DNA of 64,000 bases from Caenimonas sedimenti (GTDB taxonomy: Bacteria > Pseudomonadota > Gammaproteobacteria > Burkholderiales > Burkholderiaceae_C). The stretch spans positions 114,776 through 178,775 of the forward strand of contig NZ_VOBQ01000001.1 in the NCBI RefSeq assembly GCF_007833165.1, in the 5' to 3' direction. Numbering within the stretch: position 1 is the first letter of the stretch; every line of letters begins with the position of its first letter. Made by a program: the position numbers and the translations under genes. Positions 48,195 through 56,745 of this stretch are shown in pieces. The notes beneath the pieces were generated by a model. The model saw only the letters and a list, made by a program, of their open reading frames with translations, had not been told where the DNA came from and ran no database searches.

Positions 48195-49489
48195 GCGCGG
48201 CTTTCAGCCACTTCGGGCGCTACCGCGTGGTGGGCGAAATCGGGCGCGGCGCCATGGGTGTGGTCTACGAAGCCGAGGACGAGACGCTGCAGCGGCAGGT
48301 GGCGGTCAAGACCATGCTGCTGTCGGACGACGCCGAGGAGCGCGCCGGGCACGAGGCGCGCTTCCGGCAGGAAGCCAAGGCGGCCGCGGGCCTCAACCAC
48401 CCGAACGTCATCACGGTCTACGACATGGGGCGCGAGGGCGACTGGCTCTACATTGCCATGGAGATGCTGCGCGGCCAGGAGCTGCGTGAACTGATGAACA
48501 GCGGCACCTTGCAGCTGCCGGTGATCGTCGACCTGATCTCGCAGGTGGCCTCGGGGCTTGCCGCGGCGCACATGCGTGGCATCGTGCACCGCGACATCAA
48601 GCCCTCCAACATCATGGTGATGGACGGGCGGCACGCCAAGATCATGGATTTCGGCGTGGCCCGCATGCAGATTTCGGAAGTGAAGACGCAGACCGGCGTG
48701 ATGCTGGGATCGCCCAAGTACATGGCGCCGGAGCAGGTGGAAGGCCGGGGTGTCGACTCGCGCAGCGACATCTTCTCGCTGGGCTCGGTGCTGTACGAAT
48801 GCGTCGCGGGCAGCGCGCCGTTCTCCGGCACCGACCTGGGCACGCTGCTGTTCGACATCGTCCACGGTCAGCCGGTGCCCCCCAGCAAGCGCAACCCGGC
48901 TGTGCCGGAGGAGCTGGACCGCATCGTGGCCCGGGCGCTGCGCAAGGACCCCGGTGCCCGGTACCAGGACGCCGACCTGCTGGCGCACGAGCTGGCGCAG
49001 TGCGCCGCGCATCTCATGTCGGGCGCCGTGCGCGCCGGCTCGTTCTCTCCGGCGGCCACCATCAGCCGCCGCCTGCCTTTCACGGAAGCGCCGGCGCAGC
49101 CCGTGCCGGTGCCGGCGGCTGGCGACGATCCGGAGGCCACCGTGGCCCAGGTGCGAAAGCGCGCGCCCGATGCCTACGAATCCACCCAGCAGATCAGCGC
49201 GGCGCCGGACTCCGTCGCGCCTCCCGAAAGCGCCCCGCCTGAGCAGGAGGCCACGCTCGGACGGACCGCATCGGAAGCCGGGGATGGCAAGCCGCGCCGC
49301 GCCAGTTTCCCGTTGGCCGTCGAGTTCGATTCGATCGCCGCGCTGCAGCGGCTTGCCACCGGCGCGGCGTCCGCCGAGCCACCGCCGCAGGCCCTGCCGG
49401 TGCGGACGGTCGCAGGGGCGCCGCGCTGGGCCTGGCCTGTGGCTTTCGGAGTGGCTGTCTTCGCCGCGTTGGCCATCGCTTTCGTCTAG
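48191..49489 (+). CDS. serine/threonine protein kinase with C-terminal membrane anchor
   Basis: A 432-residue Hanks-type kinase. The kinase domain spans about residues 8-275: glycine loop IGRGAMGVVYEAED, ATP-lysine VAVKTM, catalytic loop VHRDIKPSNIM with D135, metal loop DFGVAR, and the activation-segment end GSPKYMAPEQVEG. A low-complexity Ala/Pro/Glu linker (about 280-410) leads to a single membrane helix at the extreme C terminus (WPVAFGVAVFAALAIAFV). No PASTA or other sensor domain is outside. The upstream overlapping gene supplies a periplasmic PEGA-like domain, which may provide sensing. Confidence 0.93.
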   Translation: MSAAFSHFGRYRVVGEIGRGAMGVVYEAEDETLQRQVAVKTMLLSDDAEERAGHEARFRQEAKAAAGLNHPNVITVYDMGREGDWLYIAMEMLRGQELRELMNSGTLQLPVIVDLISQVASGLAAAHMRGIVHRDIKPSNIMVMDGRHAKIMDFGVARMQISEVKTQTGVMLGSPKYMAPEQVEGRGVDSRSDIFSLGSVLYECVAGSAPFSGTDLGTLLFDIVHGQPVPPSKRNPAVPEELDRIVARALRKDPGARYQDADLLAHELAQCAAHLMSGAVRAGSFSPAATISRRLPFTEAPAQPVPVPAAGDDPEATVAQVRKRAPDAYESTQQISAAPDSVAPPESAPPEQEATLGRTASEAGDGKPRRASFPLAVEFDSIAALQRLATGAASAEPPPQALPVRTVAGAPRWAWPVAFGVAVFAALAIAFV

Positions 49490-49518
49490 GAGCCGCCGCC
49501 GAGGCAGAATGCAGCCCC

Positions 49519-49776
49519 ATGGATGAAGCCACCCCGCGCCCCGCCCGCCCCGAATTGCCCGACCACCTGTCCGCCGACGAGCGCAGCCCGCACTACGTGG
49601 CGGCCATCTTCGAACACGAGGTCGGCATCCGCCTGAACGGCAAGGAACGCACCGACGTCGAGGAATATTGCATCAGCGAGGGCTGGGTCAAGGTGCCCGC
49701 CGGGAAGACGCTGGACCGCAAGGGAAAGCCGCTCCTCATCAAGCTCAAGGGGCAGGTCGAGGTCTTCTACAAGTAG
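49519..49776 (+). CDS. DUF3297 family protein
   Basis: An 85-residue soluble protein that matches the DUF3297 pattern well: LPDHLSADERSPHYVAAIFE, HEVGIRLNGKERTDVEEYCI, SEGWVKVPAGKTLDRKGKPL and a C-terminal strand IKLKGQVEVFYK. Such proteins are widespread in proteobacteria and their function is unknown. It follows the kinase gene by 29 bp; this could be read-through or an independent unit. Confidence 0.9.
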   Translation: MDEATPRPARPELPDHLSADERSPHYVAAIFEHEVGIRLNGKERTDVEEYCISEGWVKVPAGKTLDRKGKPLLIKLKGQVEVFYK

Positions 49777-49800
49777 CGGTCTTCTGCGACACTCGTTCCC

Positions 49801-50007
49801 ATGAGCAGCATGAGCCGCCAGTCCGACAAGGCCCCCGGCCTCTGGCAGCCGCCCGGCCGGCGCTGGGGCTGCGGCGCGCGTTCCGTGGTGCCCTATCTCA
49901 ACCATTCGGTGCAGGCCAAGTTGCTGGCGATCGATATCGCCGAGCAGGACAAGGGACCGGTGCGCAACCCCGTCTTCCACGAAATGCAGATCACCCTCCG
50001 CGTCTGA
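49801..50007 (+). CDS. small hypothetical protein
   Basis: A possible 68-residue protein (start MSSMSRQSDKAPGLWQPPGR; later ARSVVPYLNHSVQAKLLAID). It begins 24 bp behind DUF3297 and its last 17 nt overlap the convergent DMT-exporter gene. No ribosome site stands out and I recognise no family. The residue mix is protein-like, with no bias towards Arg/Pro/Ala as in antisense frames, which is the main reason to keep it. Confidence 0.4.
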   Translation: MSSMSRQSDKAPGLWQPPGRRWGCGARSVVPYLNHSVQAKLLAIDIAEQDKGPVRNPVFHEMQITLRV

Positions 50008-50875
50008 AGACGCGCAGCGGGTTGAAGCCCGTGATCAATGCGGTGGCGGCGAGCACCAGCAGTGCGCCCGGAACCATGCCCGAGGTGACCGGCTCCCCGA
50101 GGAACAGGCGGCCCCAGGTCACCCCGAACAGCGGGATCATCAGCGCCGAGGACGTCGCGGCTGTCGCGGGAATCTCGCGCATCAGGCGCATGCTCACCCA
50201 GTACATCAGGCCGGACGTGACCATCCCGAGGATGAGGATCGCGGCCACCGCCGCGCTGGTCGGCCGCATCGTCTCCACTGTCGCGGCCGTGGGCACCGCG
50301 AGCGCGATGGCGGCGGCGAGATGCGCCGCGCCGGAAGCGGCCAGCGGCTGCTGCGTCAGTGTCGCGCGCTTCATCAGCACCGCGCCGATGCCGTAGCTCG
50401 CGGCCGCCGCGGTGCAGGCGAGGGCCGCGAGCACGACCTGCCGGTCCACCGCCACCGGCCCCAGCCGCACCAGCAGCGCCACGCCAGCAAAGCCCAGTGC
50501 GCAGCCGGCCAGCCGGCGCCAGGTCAGGCGTTCGTCACCCATCGCCGCGGCGCCCAGCATGCTGAACAGCGGTACCGTCGCATTGAGGATGGCGGAATAA
50601 CCGGCGGGCAGCACCAGCGCGGCCCAGTTGAACAGCACGAAGGGCAGGGCGATGGTGAGCAGGCTCAGGACGGCCAGCCGCGGCCAGGCGGCGCGGTCCG
50701 GCCAGCGCTGGCGCACGATCCGCATGATCACCGCCAGCACCAGCGCCGCCAGCGCGCAGCGGATGCCGGCGAGGCCCCAGGGGCCGAAGGCCGGGCTGGC
50801 CACGCGCAGGAACGGGAAGGACGCGCCCCACAGGGCGGACAGGAGGATCAACTGGGCGAAATGCCGCGTCTGCAT
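49991..50875 (-). CDS. EamA/DMT family transporter
   Basis: A 294-residue inner-membrane protein with ten predicted helices in two EamA repeats: ILLSALWGASFPFLRVASPA opens the first, and LALACTAAAASYGIGAVLMK the second, with the C-terminal LFLGEPVTSGMVPGALLVLA. Members export amino acids or metabolites (RhtA/YdcZ-like), but the substrate is not readable. It is probably a single-gene unit; the next gene upstream (exonuclease) is on the same strand 25 bp away. Confidence 0.9.
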   Translation of the reverse strand: MQTRHFAQLILLSALWGASFPFLRVASPAFGPWGLAGIRCALAALVLAVIMRIVRQRWPDRAAWPRLAVLSLLTIALPFVLFNWAALVLPAGYSAILNATVPLFSMLGAAAMGDERLTWRRLAGCALGFAGVALLVRLGPVAVDRQVVLAALACTAAAASYGIGAVLMKRATLTQQPLAASGAAHLAAAIALAVPTAATVETMRPTSAAVAAILILGMVTSGLMYWVSMRLMREIPATAATSSALMIPLFGVTWGRLFLGEPVTSGMVPGALLVLAATALITGFNPLRVFRRGG

Positions 50876-50900
50876 GGGGGCAGCGTAGCAGCCGCGCTGC

Positions 50901-51737
50901 TCAGCGTTGCGCGGCCAGCGCCTGGGCCTTCAGGCTGCGTTCGAGCAGCTTGGGCGATTCCATGCGTTCCGTCCATGCCGCGAAGGCCGGGGTGGGGCCA
51001 CGCCACCGCAACGCTTCGACATCCTTGAACAGTTTGGCATCGGTCCGCAGTGTCGCCAGGCGCTTGAACAATTTCGCATTGGCGAGATGCGCGCCCAGCA
51101 CCTTCTTGGGAAAGGTCTCGATCGGACCGTACTCGTTCAGCAGCCGGGCGGCGCCGACGGGGCCGATGCCTTCGATGCCGGGGTAGCCATCGGCGGCATC
51201 GCCGACGAGCGCCAGATAGTCGGGAATCAGGGCGGGAACCACGCCGAACTTCTGGCGGATGGCCTCGGCGTCACGGATCTTCTTGCCCCGGCGGTCCACC
51301 TGCAGCACGCGGTCGCCGCGCACGCACTGCGCCAGGTCCTTGTCGGGCGTCCAGATCAGCACCTTCCCGACCCGCGTGTCCTGGTCCGCGAGATGTGCCG
51401 CGGTCGCCAGCGCATCGTCCGCCTCGAGTTCGACCATCGGCCAGACGGCGACTCCCATGGCATCGAGCGCTTCTTCCAGGGGATGGAACTGGGCGTGCAA
51501 AGCCCGCTCGATGCCGGCACCGGTTTTGTAGCCGGGCCAGAGCCGATTGCGAAACGATTCGATCACGTGATCGGTCGCCACGCCCACGTGCGTGGTGTGG
51601 CTTTCGATCATCTCCAGCACGCCGTTCAGCACCCCCGCGACGGCGCCGTACGGCCGGTCGGCGCCCTTGTTGAAGCGCCGGAGGCCGTAGAAGTGCCGGA
51701 ACAGCTCGTAAGTGCCGTCGACGAGGTCGACGTTCAT
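50901..51737 (-). CDS. 5'-3' exonuclease (FEN/T5 exonuclease type)
   Basis: A 278-residue protein resembling the N-terminal exonuclease of DNA polymerase I and stand-alone FEN-like nucleases. The PIN-like part has VDLVDGTYELFRHFYG and the acidic cluster ELEADDALATAAHLA, WTPDKDLAQCV. The helix-3-turn-helix motif that grips DNA is in PDYLALVGDAADGYPGIEGI, GPVGAARLLNEYG. No polymerase domain is attached. It probably removes 5' flaps or RNA primers in addition to polA. Confidence 0.88.
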   Translation of the reverse strand: MNVDLVDGTYELFRHFYGLRRFNKGADRPYGAVAGVLNGVLEMIESHTTHVGVATDHVIESFRNRLWPGYKTGAGIERALHAQFHPLEEALDAMGVAVWPMVELEADDALATAAHLADQDTRVGKVLIWTPDKDLAQCVRGDRVLQVDRRGKKIRDAEAIRQKFGVVPALIPDYLALVGDAADGYPGIEGIGPVGAARLLNEYGPIETFPKKVLGAHLANAKLFKRLATLRTDAKLFKDVEALRWRGPTPAFAAWTERMESPKLLERSLKAQALAAQR

Positions 51738-51750
51738 GGGTTGCGCATGT

Positions 51751-52197
51751 TCAATCTGGGATCTGCGGCTCCACCAGTTGCGCCAGTTTGACCAGGGATT
51801 CCTGCCAGCCCAGGTAGCACATCTCCGCCGGGATCACGGCCGGGATGCCTTCCTGCACCACCTGCATGTCGGTGCCGCAGGACACCTGCGTCAGCGTGAC
51901 CGTGGTCTTCATGGTGCCCGGCAGGTTCGCATCGTCGAAGCTGGCTTCGTAGACGACGCGCTGGCCCGGCACCAGCTCCAGGTACTTGCCGCCAAAGGAA
52001 TGGGCGTGGCCGCTGCCGAAGTTGGTGAATGACATCTTGTACGTCCCGCCGACCTTGGCGTCCATGCTGTGGACCTTGGCCATGAAACCGAAGGGCGGCA
52101 GCCAGCACTCATAGGCAGCCGCCTCGGTGAAGGCGCGGTAGATGCGGTCCGGCGGGCAGCGCAAGACACGGTGGAGGCGGACGGTGTTGGTGGTCAT
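51751..52197 (-). CDS. SRPBCC (AHSA1) family protein
   Basis: A 148-residue helix-grip protein starting at ATG 52197 ([20 protein letters not shown]). The AHSA1 signature is APxERVY-like followed by [20 protein letters not shown] and later [15 protein letters not shown] at the C terminus. The fold makes a hydrophobic cavity that binds a ligand or a client protein; the specific role is unknown. The longer open frame upstream of this ATG runs into the paa operator and was not used. Confidence 0.88.
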   Translation of the reverse strand: MTTNTVRLHRVLRCPPDRIYRAFTEAAAYECWLPPFGFMAKVHSMDAKVGGTYKMSFTNFGSGHAHSFGGKYLELVPGQRVVYEASFDDANLPGTMKTTVTLTQVSCGTDMQVVQEGIPAVIPAEMCYLGWQESLVKLAQLVEPQIPD

Positions 52198-52308
52198 GGC
52201 GTGATCATCCTTGGATTGAGGCAAGAGGACGGCCCTCTGTCTGCACGACGAATGGTTCAAGGCGAAATCGACAGCGTTCTTGCCATCCGGCCGTTCTTGT
52301 TCTATCAT

Positions 52309-52322
52309 CGACCGATCGGTCG
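52309..52322. promoter_or_regulatory. PaaR-type TetR operator upstream of paaA
   Basis: CGACCGATCGGTCG is a perfect 14-bp palindrome, 33 bp before the paaA start. It contains the ACCGxxCGGT core typical of TetR-family repressors of phenylacetate genes, and a TetR gene lies inside the same cluster at 56.1 kb. An AGGAGA ribosome site for paaA follows at about 52343-52348. Confidence 0.75.
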
Positions 52323-52355
52323 GTAGAAGATAGATCCGACCCTCAGGAGACTCCT

Positions 52356-53363
52356 ATGTACACCCAAGCCATGGACACCATGGGCAAGGACGAGGCCCGC
52401 AAGCCGGTGCGTTCGGCCGAAGAGATGATTCTGGAAGATCGCTTCGAAGCTCGCATCGGCGAGGGCGATTTCATCGAGGCCAAGGACTGGATGCCGGACC
52501 ACTACCGCAAGACGCTGGTGCGGCAGATCAGCCAGCATGCGCATTCCGAAATCGTCGGCATGCTGCCCGAAGGCAATTGGCTCACGCGTGCGCCCACGCT
52601 GAAGCGCAAGACCATCCTGCTGGCGAAGGTGCAGGACGAGGCGGGCCACGGCCTCTATCTCTATTCGGCCGCCGAGACGCTGGGCACCTCGCGCGACCAG
52701 ATGCTGGAAGCCTTGCACAGCGGGAAGGCCAAGTACAGCTCGATCTTCAACTACCCCACGCTGACCTGGGCGGACGTCGGCGCCATCGGCTGGCTGGTGG
52801 ACGGCGCGGCCATCATGAACCAGGTGCCGATCTGCCGCTGCTCCTACGGCCCGTATGCGCGCGCGATGATCCGCATCTGCCGCGAGGAAAGCTTCCACCA
52901 GCGCCAGGGCTTCGAGAGCCTGCTGACCATGATGCAGAAGGGCACGCAGGCGCAGAAGGACATGGTGCAGGACGCCGTCAACCGCTGGTGGTGGCCGTCC
53001 ATCATGATGTTCGGCCCGCCGGACGACCAGTCGCCCAACACCGCGCAATCCATGCGCTGGGGCATCAAACGCGTTTCGAACGACGAACTGCGGCAGAAGT
53101 TCGTGGACGCCGCGGTCGAGCAGGCCAAGGTGCTCGGCGTCATCCCGCCCGACCCCGACCTGAAGTGGAACGAGGACCGCCAGCACTACGACTTCGGCAC
53201 CATCGACTGGGCCGAGTTCTTCCAGGTGATCGCCGGCAACGGGCCTTGCAATCGCGAACGGCTCGCTGCGCGCGTGGATGCGTGGGACGACGGCGCGTGG
53301 GTGCGTGAAGCGGCGCTGGCGCATGCGCGGAAGCAAGAGCAGGCACACAAGGAGGCCGCATGA
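52356..53363 (+). CDS. paaA: 1,2-phenylacetyl-CoA epoxidase, catalytic subunit PaaA
   Basis: A 335-residue diiron monooxygenase subunit. With PaaB, C, D and E it epoxidises the ring of phenylacetyl-CoA, the committed step of aerobic phenylacetate degradation. Typical segments are [20 protein letters not shown] and [20 protein letters not shown], both with the carboxylate and His ligands of the diiron site (E..H pairs), and [17 protein letters not shown] with the second set. The C-terminal part ends [20 protein letters not shown], usual for PaaA. It is the first gene after the operator and overlaps paaB by 4 nt. Confidence 0.97.
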   Translation: MYTQAMDTMGKDEARKPVRSAEEMILEDRFEARIGEGDFIEAKDWMPDHYRKTLVRQISQHAHSEIVGMLPEGNWLTRAPTLKRKTILLAKVQDEAGHGLYLYSAAETLGTSRDQMLEALHSGKAKYSSIFNYPTLTWADVGAIGWLVDGAAIMNQVPICRCSYGPYARAMIRICREESFHQRQGFESLLTMMQKGTQAQKDMVQDAVNRWWWPSIMMFGPPDDQSPNTAQSMRWGIKRVSNDELRQKFVDAAVEQAKVLGVIPPDPDLKWNEDRQHYDFGTIDWAEFFQVIAGNGPCNRERLAARVDAWDDGAWVREAALAHARKQEQAHKEAA

Positions 53364-53740
53364 AAAGCGATGACGCCGGCACGACGCCTCCCTCCCCTGG
53401 TCAGGGGAGGGATGGGGAGGGGTTGAGCCCATTGCGGCCGCAGGCCACGGCGTCCGAAGGACGCGAGTGGCCCTTGTGGGAAGTCTTCGTCCGCAGCAAG
53501 AGCGGCCTGGACCACAAGCACTGCGGCAGCCTGCACGCGGCCGACGCGCAGATGGCGATCCAGAACGCGCGCGACGTCTACACGCGGCGCCAGGAGGGCA
53601 CCAGCGTGTGGGTGGTCCGCTCGGACCACATCGTCGCCAGCGACCCCGGCGAGAAGAGCATGTACTTCGACCCGATGGAAGACAAGGTGTACCGCCACCC
53701 GACCTTCTACGAACTGCCCAAGTCCGTGGACCACATGTGA
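53360..53740 (+). CDS. paaB: 1,2-phenylacetyl-CoA epoxidase subunit PaaB, with N-terminal insertion
   Basis: The conserved PaaB body is [20 protein letters not shown] onward, ending [16 protein letters not shown]. PaaB is usually about 95 residues and starts MKxEWPLWE; this copy has 126, because about 30 residues ([20 protein letters not shown]) encoded by a palindromic repeat separate the initial MKSDDAG from the body. The ribosome site GGAGG sits 5 nt before ATG 53360 and is that of the ancestral gene. In-frame TTG codons in the repeat could start translation later, so the extra peptide may or may not be made in full. PaaB bridges the PaaAC core. Confidence 0.93.
   Translation: MKSDDAGTTPPSPGQGRDGEGLSPLRPQATASEGREWPLWEVFVRSKSGLDHKHCGSLHAADAQMAIQNARDVYTRRQEGTSVWVVRSDHIVASDPGEKSMYFDPMEDKVYRHPTFYELPKSVDHM
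53390..53430. repeat. C/G-rich palindromic repeat in the 5' end of paaB
   Basis: CCCTCCCCTG-GT-CAGGGGAGGG (53390-53411) has perfect 10-bp arms and is followed by ATGGGGAGGGGTTGAGCCC. It belongs to the same family as the copies at 12.5, 19.2, 20.7, 28.2 and 63.9 kb. It is inserted 30 nt after the paaB start and keeps the frame open. Confidence 0.9.
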
Positions 53741-54525
53741 TGGGCGCCGTCATGCAAGCCTCCATCCAGGTCAGCCAGGCCCCTGCCGTGCAGTATCTGC
53801 TGCGCATCGGCGACACCGCACTCATCCTGGCGCAGCGCCTCGCCGAATGGAGCGGCCATGCGCCGGTGCTGGAAGAAGACATCGCGCTGTCGAACATGGC
53901 GCTCGACCTCGTGGGCCAGGCCCGCGCGGTGCTGACGCATGCGGGACAGCTGGAAGGCTCCGGCTACGACGAAGACCAGCTCGCTTTCCTGCGCGATGAA
54001 CGCGACTACCGCAACGTGACCCTGGTGGAGTTGCCGCGCGGCGACTTCGCCGTGACCGTGCTGCGCAATGCCATGGTGGCGACGTTCTTCAAGCTGCTGT
54101 GGACCCAGCTGGCAACGTCGAGCGATGCCGAGCTGGCAGGCATCGCCGGCAAGGCGGTGAAGGAAGCGCGCTACCACCAGCAGCACGCGGCCGACTGGCT
54201 GGTGCGGCTGGCCGACGGCACCGACGAATCCCGCCGCCGGGTCGAAAAGGCGGTGATGCAGCTGTGGCACTACAACACCGAGTTGTTCGCCGACGATGCC
54301 GTCGATGAGCACGCGCACGCCACCGGGCTGGGCCCGCGTTGGGGCGACTTGAAGGAAGCCTGGACCGCCGAGATGACGGAGCTGTTCGCGGCCGGCGGCC
54401 TGACGGTGCCGGCCGAAGTGGCCTTCCTCGCCACGGGCAAGCGCGGCACGCACAGCGAACACATGGGGTTCCTGCTGGCCGAGATGCAGCATCTGCAGCG
54501 CGCCTTCCCCGGAGGCGTCTGGTGA
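53740..54525 (+). CDS. paaC: 1,2-phenylacetyl-CoA epoxidase, structural subunit PaaC
   Basis: A 261-residue helical subunit paired with PaaA. It opens QYLLRIGDTALILAQRLAEW and contains EEDIALSNMALDLVGQARAV and EARYHQQHAADWLVRLADGT, the degenerate diiron scaffold typical of PaaC. ATG 53740 overlaps the last base of the paaB stop (TGATG); an internal ATG at 53752 is also possible. It precedes paaD with a 1-nt overlap. Confidence 0.95.
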   Translation: MGAVMQASIQVSQAPAVQYLLRIGDTALILAQRLAEWSGHAPVLEEDIALSNMALDLVGQARAVLTHAGQLEGSGYDEDQLAFLRDERDYRNVTLVELPRGDFAVTVLRNAMVATFFKLLWTQLATSSDAELAGIAGKAVKEARYHQQHAADWLVRLADGTDESRRRVEKAVMQLWHYNTELFADDAVDEHAHATGLGPRWGDLKEAWTAEMTELFAAGGLTVPAEVAFLATGKRGTHSEHMGFLLAEMQHLQRAFPGGVW

Positions 54526-55022
54526 TGAATCGGGCCGAACGCGCCTGGGAAGTGCTGGGCACCGTGCTCGACCCCGAGGTGCCGGCGCTGTCGGTATGCG
54601 ATCTCGGCATCGTGCGCGACGTGATCGACCATGGGGATGAACTGGAGGTGGTGCTGACGCCCACCTACTCAGGATGCCCGGCAACGGAGTTGATCGAGCA
54701 GAACGTGCTGGAGGCGATCGCGGCCGAGGGACTCGGCCCGGCGCGCGCCACGCTGCGCCGCGCGCCCGCCTGGACCACCGACTGGATCAGCGCCGAGGGC
54801 AAGCGCAAGCTCAACGACTATGGGATCGCGCCGCCCGGCCCGGTGCCGCCCGAGGGTGGCGTGCCGATCCGCATCATCGGGCGCCGGCAGGACGCCATTG
54901 CCTGCCCGCGCTGCGCGAGCCTGCACACGGAGCGCTTGTCCGCCTTCGGCTCCACGGCGTGCAAGGCGATGTACCGGTGCCTGTCCTGCCGGGAACCATT
55001 CGAACATTTCAAGCCGATCTAG
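54525..55022 (+). CDS. paaD: phenylacetate degradation protein PaaD (Fe-S maturation type)
   Basis: A 165-residue protein in the MIP18/DUF59 family. The N-terminal half reads VLGTVLDPEVPALSVCDLGI and TYSGCPATELIEQNV, with the conserved Cys of this fold. The C-terminal tail has a four-Cys zinc-type motif (CPRCASLHTE and CKAMYRCLSCREPFEHF), as in other PaaD (PaaJ) proteins. It is required for epoxidase activity, probably for iron-sulfur assembly. ATG 54525 overlaps the paaC stop; GTG 54522 is an alternative, and GGAGG at 54511-54515 serves either. Confidence 0.95.
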   Translation: MNRAERAWEVLGTVLDPEVPALSVCDLGIVRDVIDHGDELEVVLTPTYSGCPATELIEQNVLEAIAAEGLGPARATLRRAPAWTTDWISAEGKRKLNDYGIAPPGPVPPEGGVPIRIIGRRQDAIACPRCASLHTERLSAFGSTACKAMYRCLSCREPFEHFKPI

Positions 55023-56108
55023 ATGAGCGTCATCTTCCATCCGTTGCGCGTCCGCGCCATCCAGCCCGACACGCAGGAAGCTGTCGTCGTCTCCTTCGAC
55101 GTCCCCGAGGAGCTGAAGCCGGTGTTCGGCTTCACGCAGGGCCAGTACCTGACGCTGCGCAAGGAGATCGAGGGCCAGGACCTGCGCCGCTCCTATTCCA
55201 TCTGCGCTGGCGTCGACGACGGCGAGCTGCGGGTCGGCGTGCGCAAGGTGCGCGGCGGCGTCTTCAGCAACTGGATCAACGAGCACCTGAAGCCCGGTGA
55301 CACCATCAACGTGATGGCGCCGCAGGGCCGCTTCTTCGTTCCGATCGAGCCCGAGGCGCAGCGGCACCATGTGGGCATCGCGGGCGGCAGCGGCATCACG
55401 CCCATCCTCTCCATCATGAAGACGGTGCTGGCCCGCGAACCCGCGAGCCGCTTCACGCTGATCTACGGCAACCGCAGCCTCAAGTCCACGATGTTCAAGG
55501 AGGAGATCGAGGACCTGAAGGACAAGTACATGACGCGGCTGGTGCTGCATCACGTGTTCTCCGACGAACACACCGACGCGCCGATCAACATGGGCGTGAT
55601 GAACCGCGACAAGATCGGCGAGTTCCTGCGCCTGCTGGTGCCGGCCGATCGCATCGCGCACACGTACATCTGCGGTCCGTTCCAGATGAACGACGAAGCC
55701 GAGGCCGCGCTGCTGGCCGCGGGTGTGCCGGAAGAACGCATCCACATCGAGCGCTTCGGCATCGCGCAGCAGGCCGCGGGCCAGGTGGGCGCCGTGGTGC
55801 ACGAGGCGAAGCCGGGCGACGCCGAGCAGGCCAGGGTGGTGATCATCCGTGACGGCCTCACGCGCGAGATCACTTTCACCAAGGACCAGCCGAGCATCCT
55901 CGATTCGGCGTCCGCGGCCGGACTGGAGGTGCCGTTCTCCTGCACCTCCGGCGTCTGCGGCACCTGCCGCGCCAAACTGGTCGAAGGCCAGGTGCGCATG
56001 GAGCGCAACTTCGCGCTCGACAAGAACGAGGTGGCGGCGGGCTTCATCCTGACGTGCCAGGCGCATCCGACGACGGAGCGCGTCGTTCTCTCTTTCGACG
56101 AGCGCTGA
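55023..56108 (+). CDS. paaE: 1,2-phenylacetyl-CoA epoxidase reductase subunit PaaE
   Basis: A 361-residue iron-sulfur flavoprotein that feeds electrons from NADPH to the epoxidase. The FAD-binding stretch is LRRSYSICAG, the nucleotide site is GIAGGSGITPILSIMKTVLA, and the C-terminal plant-type [2Fe-2S] ferredoxin domain has CTSGVCGTC with a distant Cys in LTCQAHP. Order FAD, NAD(P), 2Fe-2S is that of PaaE. It begins immediately after the paaD stop. Confidence 0.96.
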   Translation: MSVIFHPLRVRAIQPDTQEAVVVSFDVPEELKPVFGFTQGQYLTLRKEIEGQDLRRSYSICAGVDDGELRVGVRKVRGGVFSNWINEHLKPGDTINVMAPQGRFFVPIEPEAQRHHVGIAGGSGITPILSIMKTVLAREPASRFTLIYGNRSLKSTMFKEEIEDLKDKYMTRLVLHHVFSDEHTDAPINMGVMNRDKIGEFLRLLVPADRIAHTYICGPFQMNDEAEAALLAAGVPEERIHIERFGIAQQAAGQVGAVVHEAKPGDAEQARVVIIRDGLTREITFTKDQPSILDSASAAGLEVPFSCTSGVCGTCRAKLVEGQVRMERNFALDKNEVAAGFILTCQAHPTTERVVLSFDER

Positions 56109-56112
56109 GCGC

Positions 56113-56745
56113 ATGGGCCGCGGGCGTTCAGCGACCTATGACGACCAGCGCGAGTTGATTCTCGCCAGCGCGGCTTCGCTCTTCGCGCACCGCGGTTACC
56201 CCGGCACCTCGATGAACCAGGTGGCGGAAGCTTGCGGCCTGTCCAAGGCCACGCTGTACCACTACTACAAGGACAAGTACGCCCTGCTGGTCAGCATCGC
56301 CGACAGCCACGTTTCGCGGCTGCAAGGCATCGTGCGCGAGGCCTTGTCCGCGGAGACAACGCCCGAAGACCAGATGCGCGTGCTGATCCGCCGGCTGGTG
56401 GAGGAGTACGCCCATGCGCAGAACGCGCACCGCGTGCTGACCGAAGACGTGAAGTTCCTCGATCCGGATGACCGGAAGCGCGTGCTCGACAAGGAGCGCG
56501 AGGTCGTCAACGGCTTCGCGCGCGTCGTCGCCACGTTGCGCCCCGACTTGAAGGATGCCGCCATGAGCAAGCCGCTCACCATGCTGCTCTTCGGGATGAT
56601 CAACTGGATGTTCACCTGGATGAAGCCGGACGGCGCCGTCGACTACGAGGCGATGGCGCCCGTCGTGGCCGACCTGTTCCTGGGCGGCTTGGGCGCTGTT
56701 CAAGCGCCGGAGACCGCTCCCACAACGATTGGAGATCCCGCATGA
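56113..56745 (+). CDS. paaR: TetR/AcrR family regulator, PaaR type
   Basis: A 210-residue repressor-type regulator. The N-terminal HTH is ILASAASLFAHRGYPGTSMN, QVAEACGLSKATLYHYYKDK; the remainder is an all-helical ligand domain. In betaproteobacteria PaaR represses paa genes until phenylacetyl-CoA or a related thioester is bound. The palindrome before paaA matches the expected site. The gene lies between paaE (4 bp downstream of its stop) and paaZ (4-nt overlap), so it is expressed with its own targets. Confidence 0.9.
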   Translation: MGRGRSATYDDQRELILASAASLFAHRGYPGTSMNQVAEACGLSKATLYHYYKDKYALLVSIADSHVSRLQGIVREALSAETTPEDQMRVLIRRLVEEYAHAQNAHRVLTEDVKFLDPDDRKRVLDKEREVVNGFARVVATLRPDLKDAAMSKPLTMLLFGMINWMFTWMKPDGAVDYEAMAPVVADLFLGGLGAVQAPETAPTTIGDPA

